IMG/VR virus record: IMGVR_UViG_3300017770_000025 | Location: 1-48,427 of that record | Length of the DNA stretch: 48,427 bases | Strand: one strand, 5' to 3' | From: a virus | Shown: positions 42,601 to 48,427 of the stretch, piece by piece | Numbering within the stretch: the stretch's first letter is position 1 | How the letters are laid out: every line of letters begins with the position of its first letter | Notes under the pieces: model-generated | The model's input: only the letters and a program-made list of their open reading frames with translations | The model's database searches: none | What the model was told of the DNA's origin: nothing | Program-made: the position numbers and the translations under genes

Positions 42601-43175
42601 TATCATCGAGCGATGCTGGTACTGATCCAGGCGAAATGATGCCATACTCTACTTACGCATCTTTAAGGTCTTTGGGATTAACGGGTACATTCCCAACATT
42701 TAATCAGACGATGACAAATTTAGGGGGCTTATTTATCTACCAGAACAACTTTACTGGTCAGTGTCCTAAGATAGATGCGCCAAAACTAACAAGATTCTAT
42801 GCGAATACTAATAAGTTCATTGGCTCTATACCAGATTTCTCAAATTGTGAAAAGCTTAAACAAATTAGATTGCATGATAATAAGTTAAGTACATTTACCG
42901 CAGGGTTCTTAACAGGTGCCGTAAGGTTAGAATCACTAGATTTAAGAAACAATGTATTAGAAGCAAGTTGTCTGAGAGAACTTTTAATTGATCTGATTGA
43001 AAATTACACGAACAGAGAAAGAAGCGGAGTGACAGTAAACTTAAAAGGACAGAGTGGAGCAAACAGACTGCAAGAAAGTTCTAAGTTTGACGGAACTAGT
43101 GGGGAAAGTTCTACTGCCGCAAAACTAGACTTTTTAAGACAAGTAGCAGGCTGGTCTATACTTCTAGACTCATAA
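39615..43175 (+). CDS. Leucine-rich-repeat adhesin-like virion protein
   Basis: An 1186-residue protein with an N-terminal anchor-like start (LNVAKALSDIDDSRQALKNL), then LRR-like segments at about residues 294-332 (LEMTSANISKW, LNWLNLSFNDFP), 390-430 (LIYLDLSSNF), 690-860 and a clear C-terminal block (about 1010-1130): LGGLFIYQNNFTGQCPKI, LTRFYANTNKFIGSIPDFS and LKQIRLHDNKLSTF, then LESLDLRNNVLE. The 'L--L-l--N-f-G-iP' form resembles plant-type LRRs, usually protein- or glycan-binding. Copies of both dispersed modules are also present (NQMFIAGHGFTTNG, about 41009-41190; RNRYYRIMKLGNTDW, about 42477-42630). The LRRs suggest host-surface recognition. The gene is coupled to paralogue B by TAATG. 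Confidence 0.75.
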   Translation: MPIYRGLNVAKALSDIDDSRQALKNLGLKREDFDLIAGLTSSEVGVGISDFHNMAGLTSDQKKELESLSSAADATEIAFLRINDISTPLKFNLRLNNNKLAGGAIKYNYLDFSATPVGGNFVEKSADISTSRLSSWSPVGDPNPDDYILYGGDIKIVGDRLSYTKLSTTEAPIARTFRAEVATHVATANLNSGVSGDGLQSMYLMKGIPLEWEGVFEEISLKAAVTPIADAEGNIPITWRITNLQAPAGSYNSGDGSNNTASIGTGTLGNPTEYKIAPPGYAKRKIEFFYDPAKVLRLEMTSANISKWTNVSLPNLNWLNLSFNDFPVMPEFRSDGTAAKQGFDGGAGLAPTLDRLYITANDLGRGNDALLGEGDRENTGNSSQQLNRLPLTLRYLIANGCFTDNVDIDLTDYENLIYLDLSSNFTRELRRPQTATNSPATYNPKKRVFFSVETDTSWASSAASNQMFIAGHGFTTNGTPVRYDYHADSSGTMAEPISSLSANTTYYVRVINNNVIELYNAEGNATSTGSTTGRRSMSGEGGDGHGKLHSLIQWDTSTNKAYMASTTKGIDQYRIYNQGYSRLTPGVYNSKKLHLFYANTNDDLATNSETPHYASTASIDGTVTAAQAKAKSSADMAIPKIEADTNFRYWYSAYNPHNIVDFSGNTSIYRYYQYRGDIDTRYEEAETTLDGKFTGCTSLTHIHVYNCYGTSGNFETSNLFQNLPNLNYVNTLVWGRGGLKGRITDNMFNGSPKVGDFTVGGDQMNQFTNDTFGTSGVGSVNTGKALYNANPNMRHFRVGNNRYGSGTLVQEEAGTHDFIWPTNDKMRTLYFYANNLRGTFPNVFNSFKFLSYLQLGYNAPWMRVRMAQSKQIYKIAYNHLSNSGVDGSGHGGSNKDRLTTHDYKAIGWQVQSEADNIAAVGSVFGAEVAGNPSTNHAFKLQHIPVATGNPNNYIRNRYYRIMKLGNTDWNALTEGGNSSPYLGQKIEFKASKVGSISSSDAGTDPGEMMPYSTYASLRSLGLTGTFPTFNQTMTNLGGLFIYQNNFTGQCPKIDAPKLTRFYANTNKFIGSIPDFSNCEKLKQIRLHDNKLSTFTAGFLTGAVRLESLDLRNNVLEASCLRELLIDLIENYTNRERSGVTVNLKGQSGANRLQESSKFDGTSGESSTAAKLDFLRQVAGWSILLDS

Positions 43176-43187
43176 CAGGAAAGAGAA

Positions 43188-44351
43188 ATGGCACAAGGTT
43201 TTGTAAGAACTAATAATTTAGCGGAGAGTTTAACTCCATCGTCTGATAGAAATATCCTTGATAACTTGGGTGGTGTAAACATCACTCAAGATGTCCTATT
43301 GTTTGATGGTAATGCCAACTTTGAATCTAAGTTGATAAACGACTCTTCTACAAGTCGAGCAGATTTTAGTTTGTTTGATGACGCCACAGAATCCAACTTC
43401 AAGACAGTTAAAACCGATCTAATCAACAATAAACGAGCATTCTCTAACGGAACAAAATTATCCTTTGATAATGGAAATACATTTCCTTTCATAGTCGTAG
43501 ACAGCAATGGACTAGACGAGTTTCGTGTTGTAGCAACTACGGCCACAATTACTTATAATGCTGGAGATTACTCGGGACCTTTTAGTGGTTTAGATATTAC
43601 AAATCTAACGATGACTCGATCAGATACCATTACAGTTCAAAATATTGAAAATATGAGCGTGGATAGATTGCCCACTGTAGATGTCCAATCAGATTCTGAA
43701 GAAATCGGCACTGGTGGAGCTGATTCTAGCGATGATACTGGAGATATCGATATCGCTACAGAAGAAGGTGCAGGTATATACGATAACTATGGTACATATG
43801 ATCAGATAAGCTATGTGGCAGGAGCAATAGGTAGATTAGAAGCTAAAAAGCAAAGAACTGTATTGACAGATAGACTTTCTTTCTTTGAAGAAAGAGTTAG
43901 GTTTAAAGGTAATGTCAGAATTACTAACGATGCTCAAACCACAATATTTCAAAATAGTGCAAATGCTCCAGGTCTGTTTGTATATAATACAGCATCTAAC
44001 TCAGAAATTAGGGCATTTTCCGGCTCTGATAATCCTTGGGCAGAAAATAGTAGTATTGCTATAGATGATGGATCAGGAACATTAGCAGGATTACAGACAT
44101 CATCTCTCAAATCACAAGTATCTAATTTAGTATTTTCTCCTGATAATGGCGGCACTGCTGGCACAGCAAATGATCGAGGAGATAGACCCGCATTTGTGAA
44201 AAAGAATACTAGCGGTGCTGTAGTTGGTTCAGTAACACATATAGATGGAAGTGCTTCAGCCTCTAGTCAACTTACTGTTGCGGGATTCACACATAAGATT
44301 CCAATAACCGTAAATGGCGAACAGTTTTTTATGCTCGCAACGAAAGTTTAA
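43188..44351 (+). CDS. Fibre or adhesin protein with shared N-terminal anchor
   Basis: A 387-residue protein. The start MAQGFVRTNNLAESLTPSSD followed by NILDNLGGVNITQ resembles the '-nLsdi-dp--aL-NLgl' anchor motif of the two flanking genes, though it is more diverged. The middle contains an acidic, Asp/Ser-rich stretch (about 164-196) and the end is a beta-rich domain (about 220-387) finishing HKIPITVNGEQFFMLATKV. AGGAAAGAG lies 2-12 bases upstream of the ATG. It is the last gene of the rightward cluster: its stop is six bases from the stop of the leftward giant gene. I do not recognise a known family beyond the anchor, so receptor binding is only inferred from the context. Confidence 0.65.
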   Translation: MAQGFVRTNNLAESLTPSSDRNILDNLGGVNITQDVLLFDGNANFESKLINDSSTSRADFSLFDDATESNFKTVKTDLINNKRAFSNGTKLSFDNGNTFPFIVVDSNGLDEFRVVATTATITYNAGDYSGPFSGLDITNLTMTRSDTITVQNIENMSVDRLPTVDVQSDSEEIGTGGADSSDDTGDIDIATEEGAGIYDNYGTYDQISYVAGAIGRLEAKKQRTVLTDRLSFFEERVRFKGNVRITNDAQTTIFQNSANAPGLFVYNTASNSEIRAFSGSDNPWAENSSIAIDDGSGTLAGLQTSSLKSQVSNLVFSPDNGGTAGTANDRGDRPAFVKKNTSGAVVGSVTHIDGSASASSQLTVAGFTHKIPITVNGEQFFMLATKV

Positions 44352-44357
44352 GTTATC

Positions 44358-47300
44358 TTACTTAGGCTCAACGTGCCTACTATTTACTAGAACTCTGTAA
44401 GTCTCTTCAGATCCGCCTGAAGGAGTATAACATATATCGAATCGACCATCGGGCTCTTGTGCTTGAGCCTCTGATTCACTACCTCTATTTGCGGCATCGC
44501 TTGTCTGCTCTGTAAATTCGACATCTTCTAGAGACAGTGCTTCTCCTAGTCTGGTGAATGTTATATCAGGTAGACTACCATTACCAGTTACATTTGACCA
44601 AGATCCACCGCTATAGTGTTCTACTGAGAAGTTTCCAGTACTGCCGTCTACAAAATCTACCTTATATATAATTCCATCAGAGAATGTTGACAATACAGAG
44701 CCTGTATTCGCTCCTTCAGCTTTTATTAAATCTCCCACTTTAACTACGGGTTGCGAAGGAGAAAACCCAAATAAAATATTAGATCCTAGAGTGGCAGTAA
44801 ATTTAAAGTCTGATTTCGTATTGTAGCTTAGTTTTTTGAATGATAATTCTTTAACTTCTAGATTTGGAAAACCATCAGTCGTTAACAATCCTTCAGTGTA
44901 GCTACCAAAAGGTGGAGCAGTGTTCAAAGGAATAACGCAATACTCTCTATTCTTTCTGAGTTCGGTAACTGATCCAGAATAACTACCCGAAGGAACGATT
45001 ACAAGAGTTGCGCCTGGATTAATTGTCTGAGCAAGATTTACTTGAGCACCACTTTCATTTTTCAATCTAATCATTTTCTCGCCACTACCGCCAGTAAACT
45101 TTTGGACTTTAGTAGCAGTTCCGCTAAGACTACTTTGATTATCTTGAGGTATAGCCGGATTAAAATATACTCTATCGTCATCAGCTATTCTTGTGTAATT
45201 AGTATCTGTCAGTTCAATCTCGTCTTGACTATTTGAAGCTTGTGTTTTTACCTCTACTCCAAATACTCCTGTACACTCGTAAACACCCGTTATATCATTC
45301 AAGCCTCTACTCGAATATATTGAAGCAATGCCATGAGTTGCAGATAATGTTGCATGATTGACAAGAGTATTTCTATTCGCAGTTAAACTTGGATGGTTAC
45401 TCACTTGAAGTTTTAATTGAGTTGCGGCTGTAGGTGCAACAGAGGCATCACTGTCATTAAGATATGTAATTTTCTCAACCACATAAGGTCTATCGTTTAC
45501 ACAATGGCCTGTTGCTGATAGGGATATTGCTCCGTAGTAATAAACTAAGTCACCTTCTACTACATCTAATATTGATCTTTTGAGTGTATCGTTTGTTCCG
45601 TTGACGACTCTAATTGTCAACTCTGTGTCAGACACTCGGGATGCTTTATATGTTCCTACTAGTCCTTCATTTTTAAGATGAATAAACTCTTTTACTGCGT
45701 TTAAAGGTATGTTGGCGCCACCAACAGATCCAATATCTGATGATATATAAGCCTTTGTACTATCAATTTTCTCTAAGAGTTGAAACGAAAATACTTTATT
45801 ATTAGCGTTTGTCCAGCCAGCATTCGCACCATCGTAAGCTGTTATGAATGTAAGCACATCTCCTTCTTGGACATTAGTGAATGGCGAATTCGCATTCGCA
45901 GGATCTCTTTGTAAAGTGCCAGCCGTATTTGTCAGCTTAGCCACTCTTATAGGGTTATTGATCTGACCTGCACCACTATCAAAATCGGGAAAAATATCTC
46001 CAGTGGCTTGTTTTGCATCATACAACATCATAGATATAGTATCATTTACAACTAGTTTTGCTGTAGAATCTTGTTTTGTCACTTTAGCATGATTGTTCAC
46101 AAAGTATGGGAAAGTATATCTTCCAAAATCATCACTAGATCCGTCAGTTGTATAGAAATATGAATATGACAGCGGTCCACTGCCACTGCCAGTATCGTGT
46201 CTGAATATTTTACTTTCTAGCAATTGCTCTTGACTATCGTTTGGTTCGTACCACCAAACACTGTAGCGTATCTTTCTTCTTTTACCATTTGCTTGCAAAG
46301 GAGTTATAAAAATCGTACCTGTTCCTAGATCATATTCTGATCTATCGTATTCGAATTCGAGAATATCAGATCCAGTGGCGCCTGCATCCGCATCAGTTTT
46401 AGCGTAGTATCTGTAATCTCCCATTACAGCATCATATTTACGATAGACCTCTGTAACATATAGTTCTATTCCATTTATTTCTACTTCATGATTCTCACAA
46501 ACTCTTCTATAATCATCTTCTTCATGTAACTCAATTAGAGTTACATTATCGACAGTCGAATAACTACACTGCTTTAACGATTGGAATGCAAATGCATTTA
46601 CGCCTTTTAAGAATTTCCAGTTACCGTCATCGTTAACATCTTCTTCTATTGAGAAGAATCCATTTATTAAAAGTTTAAACGAGAAAAATCCACTTTGATA
46701 TCCTTCCCAAACAATACCGCCTTGCGTGTTAGTAAAATCTGGGTGAAGTGTTCCTACTAACTCAAGTTGACCGTCAGACCACAAATCTACACCCGTAACT
46801 AAATCTAGTAAGTTAGCGGTATCATTCTTCTTCGTATAGAACTTGTTTACTGGTAAATCAGTTGAATTAGGATCTAAATTTTCAGCAACAGATGCTCCTT
46901 CGCCACTAGGTAATGTTTGGTTTCTCAGATATACCCTTACAGCTATCGCACCTGAGAATGCTCCAGTAGGAGTATGTGTTACATGGTCTCCTATCGACCA
47001 ATGTTCTAACGCAAAAGCATCTGCAACAGTTGTTTGTGTAGCACCATTGTAGATAAACTGTTGTCCTACATAAGGTATACCCTCTACTCCTATATCTTTC
47101 CACTCTGAAGCATTAGAAGAGACTGTTCCTAGTTTTAGAATTGTGTACATTTTATTCGCAACAAAATTACCCATTGATTTTGCGGGTATTACTTTGTTGT
47201 TACCTGATGCAGTAGCAGTTGCGGTTGGAGTAAATCTAGTACCTATGGGTATAACTAATTGTAATGTACTAGTATCACCAAAATCAGCAGTTAATGTCTT

Positions 47301-48212
47301 TTGTGTTGATAAAGCCGCATCTGTGTATAACTCAATTCTATCAGTATCAGTAGTAACTACTTTTACAAAGAAAATATCACCGTCAGTAAATCCACTACCT
47401 TCGGCGCCACTACCACTTTGATAGACCACTTTGTTGCCAGTTACAAATGAATGTCCAACAATTGTGATATAACCAGTAGCTCCAGCACTTACATTTGCGT
47501 TAACAAATGATTCAGTAGAAGTGCTTAGTGTTGAATTAACTGCTGACCAGTCGTAAGTTCCGTCTGCCTCTACTATAACACAAGGAGTGCCGCTAGTTAT
47601 AGATGTCGTTTCTAGAGTTGTATTAGCTACAGGAGATTGATCTCTGAGACTTCCCGTGGTGTTACCGTATAGTGAGTTACAAGTTATTTGTAAGTTATCA
47701 AAATTCATGTCCGAAGCACCAGCAATAACTCTGTATGTGTTGCCTTGACGACTTTGAGTTGCGTTTATTTCGGCTTCTGGATAGTTTACTGTATTCTGAT
47801 TAAGTCTATCTTCTGATATGATAGAAGCACTAGGACCTGAGCCTCCGTTTATCCAAGGCGGATCACCCAATGCTACTTTGAAATTGTTTATATGATCTTG
47901 AATTGTTACTCTAGGCTCGACATCTACTGATGTGGTATCGCTTCCCACTAGAGTGCCTTCTATAGTAGTTCCAGCAAGTTGAGTAAATTCTTGAGCGTTT
48001 CCGCTTACAGTTAGTCTGTCACCTAAAGGACCGTCAGCTATCCCCACCAATGGTAAAATATCATCAGATGTGAATCTTAAAGCATTTCCGTTTGCATCTA
48101 CTTGTGTAGATATATTATCCAATATATTGTCTAGTGCGTTCTTGGGATCAGGTATATCTGATAAGTTTTTATCTGCTCTGGCACCAAATTTTATATACTT
48201 TGTTCTTGACAT
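44358..48212 (-). CDS. Leftward giant fibre/adhesin protein
   Basis: A 1284-residue protein on the - strand, the only leftward gene in the right half. It starts MSRTKYIKFGARADKNLSDI followed by PDPKNALDNILDNIS, the N-terminal anchor motif I know from marine T4-like fibre proteins. Further on it carries both dispersed modules: ITIVGHSFVTGNKVVYQSG (about 47290-47480, + coordinates) and MYTILKLGTVSSNASEW (about 47010-47163), and an ISS-like SGTPCVIVEADGTYDWSAVN that may be a third copy. The rest is a succession of small beta domains (NIPLNAVKEFIHLKNEG, AYISSDIGSVGG). It has its own late promoter box in the palindrome at 48244-48259, 33 bases from the ATG. It ends six bases from the opposing gene. 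Tail fibre is the likely role. Confidence 0.75.
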   Translation of the reverse strand: MSRTKYIKFGARADKNLSDIPDPKNALDNILDNISTQVDANGNALRFTSDDILPLVGIADGPLGDRLTVSGNAQEFTQLAGTTIEGTLVGSDTTSVDVEPRVTIQDHINNFKVALGDPPWINGGSGPSASIISEDRLNQNTVNYPEAEINATQSRQGNTYRVIAGASDMNFDNLQITCNSLYGNTTGSLRDQSPVANTTLETTSITSGTPCVIVEADGTYDWSAVNSTLSTSTESFVNANVSAGATGYITIVGHSFVTGNKVVYQSGSGAEGSGFTDGDIFFVKVVTTDTDRIELYTDAALSTQKTLTADFGDTSTLQLVIPIGTRFTPTATATASGNNKVIPAKSMGNFVANKMYTILKLGTVSSNASEWKDIGVEGIPYVGQQFIYNGATQTTVADAFALEHWSIGDHVTHTPTGAFSGAIAVRVYLRNQTLPSGEGASVAENLDPNSTDLPVNKFYTKKNDTANLLDLVTGVDLWSDGQLELVGTLHPDFTNTQGGIVWEGYQSGFFSFKLLINGFFSIEEDVNDDGNWKFLKGVNAFAFQSLKQCSYSTVDNVTLIELHEEDDYRRVCENHEVEINGIELYVTEVYRKYDAVMGDYRYYAKTDADAGATGSDILEFEYDRSEYDLGTGTIFITPLQANGKRRKIRYSVWWYEPNDSQEQLLESKIFRHDTGSGSGPLSYSYFYTTDGSSDDFGRYTFPYFVNNHAKVTKQDSTAKLVVNDTISMMLYDAKQATGDIFPDFDSGAGQINNPIRVAKLTNTAGTLQRDPANANSPFTNVQEGDVLTFITAYDGANAGWTNANNKVFSFQLLEKIDSTKAYISSDIGSVGGANIPLNAVKEFIHLKNEGLVGTYKASRVSDTELTIRVVNGTNDTLKRSILDVVEGDLVYYYGAISLSATGHCVNDRPYVVEKITYLNDSDASVAPTAATQLKLQVSNHPSLTANRNTLVNHATLSATHGIASIYSSRGLNDITGVYECTGVFGVEVKTQASNSQDEIELTDTNYTRIADDDRVYFNPAIPQDNQSSLSGTATKVQKFTGGSGEKMIRLKNESGAQVNLAQTINPGATLVIVPSGSYSGSVTELRKNREYCVIPLNTAPPFGSYTEGLLTTDGFPNLEVKELSFKKLSYNTKSDFKFTATLGSNILFGFSPSQPVVKVGDLIKAEGANTGSVLSTFSDGIIYKVDFVDGSTGNFSVEHYSGGSWSNVTGNGSLPDITFTRLGEALSLEDVEFTEQTSDAANRGSESEAQAQEPDGRFDICYTPSGGSEETYRVLVNSRHVEPK

Positions 48213-48245
48213 AATTGTTCCAATTAGTTCATAAGGTTATTCTGT

Positions 48246-48253
48246 TATTTATA
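48246..48253 (-). promoter_or_regulatory. T4-type late promoter box for leftward giant gene
   Basis: The + strand TATTTATA gives a perfect TATAAATA on the - strand, 33 bases upstream of the ATG of the 1284-residue fibre gene. It overlaps the rightward box by four bases, so both promoters probably cannot be occupied at once. Confidence 0.75.
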
Positions 48254-48257
48254 AATA
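48250..48257 (+). promoter_or_regulatory. T4-type late promoter box for rightward structural gene
   Basis: A perfect TATAAATA 27 bases before the ATG at 48285, with a GGAGAAAATT ribosome site between. It overlaps the - strand box (48246-48253) by four bases. Confidence 0.75.
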
Positions 48258-48284
48258 ACTGTAGTATCTATTGGAGAAAATTAC

Positions 48285-48427
48285 ATGGCAATTAAAGCAA
48301 ATCTTATAATCGAGCAGGGTACCGACTTCTCGGCAACCATTGACGTTAAAACGGCTACTGGTCAGAACTACAATCTAACTAATCATTTGGTTCGAGCCCA
48401 TATGAGAAAGAATAGTTATAGTTCTGA
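48285..48427 (+). CDS. Partial virion structural protein
   Basis: Only 47 codons are in the window; the gene continues past the right edge. The start MAIKANLIIEQGTDFSATID, then TATGQNYNLTNHLVRAHMRK, is a sequence type I recognise as the N-terminus of structural proteins in marine T4-like phages ('mAikanliv-QGt-f---vdl----g---dltg-----qiRk'). It is preceded by GGAG 11-14 bases upstream and a late promoter box. The distance suggests a new rightward transcription unit. What the rest of the protein does cannot be seen here. Confidence 0.75.
   Translation, partial: MAIKANLIIEQGTDFSATIDVKTATGQNYNLTNHLVRAHMRKNSYSS

Larger units (their letters stand above)
48244..48259. repeat. 16-bp perfect palindrome holding two late promoter boxes
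   Basis: GTTATTTATAAATAAC reads the same on both strands. It contains a TATAAATA on each strand, overlapping by four bases, in the 72-bp gap between two divergent genes. It is described as a repeat here because the symmetry itself is the feature; the two boxes are listed separately. Confidence 0.85.

Noticed and set aside
13145-48212. A diversity-generating retroelement acting on the adhesins.
   Set aside because: No reverse transcriptase gene and no short template/variable repeat pair was seen in the window.
1-48427. tRNA genes, CRISPR arrays, integrase or insertion sequences.
   Set aside because: No cloverleaf, array, integrase or transposase gene was seen; genes fill almost all of the window.

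Overview
The window is a stretch of an AT-rich, tailed, contractile-tail (T4-like) phage genome, most likely an uncultivated marine myovirus related to cyanophages or pelagiphages. The evidence is a near-complete set of T4-type baseplate genes (recognisable counterparts of gp4, gp25, gp26, gp27, gp48/54, gp5, gp53, gp6, gp8), T4-type late promoter boxes (TATAAATA) in the few intergenic gaps, tightly packed genes, and very large adhesin genes of the kind seen in marine T4-like phages. I see no tRNA, integrase, CRISPR array, insertion sequence or host gene. The host cannot be named from this window.

Layout. (1) 1-4119, leftward operon, read right to left: head-completion nuclease (gp4), a staphylococcal-nuclease-like protein, a tiny basic peptide, a conserved virion protein (possibly gp2-like), a long tail-tube-family protein, gp26, a short gp51-like protein, an EF-hand protein with two membrane segments, a 39-residue membrane peptide, and the start of what may be the tape-measure protein. 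(2) 4120-4183, a 64-bp control region with two face-to-face late promoters in an 11-bp inverted repeat. (3) 4184-13141, rightward core baseplate genes: gp48/54-like, gp53, gp27, a 28-residue membrane peptide, a gp5-like spike without lysozyme, a 634-residue coiled-coil protein with a possibly degenerate M15 peptidase-like end, gp25 and gp6. (4) 13145-26529, large baseplate-periphery proteins: a 1573-residue protein at the gp7 position, a YHYH-family protein, an enlarged gp8, a DUF4815-type protein of 1848 residues and a small coiled-coil protein. (5) 26526-44351, fibre and adhesin cluster: a gp12-like collar fibre, a beta-helix spike, two paralogous giant proteins, a leucine-rich-repeat protein and a further fibre. 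(6) 44358-48212, one leftward giant fibre gene converging on the rightward cluster. (7) 48213-48284, a 16-bp palindromic back-to-back late promoter, followed by the start of another rightward structural gene.

Together the genes specify the hub, wedges and peripheral fibres of a contractile-tail baseplate plus head completion. The most unusual aspect is the periphery: about 30 kb of adhesins and baseplate-edge proteins share at least two small protein modules scattered through otherwise unrelated genes, alongside a dockerin-like calcium loop, leucine-rich repeats and a duplicated core. This looks like a host-recognition apparatus assembled by module shuffling. All protein identities come from reading motifs by eye, without database searches; no gap longer than about 75 bp lacks a gene.
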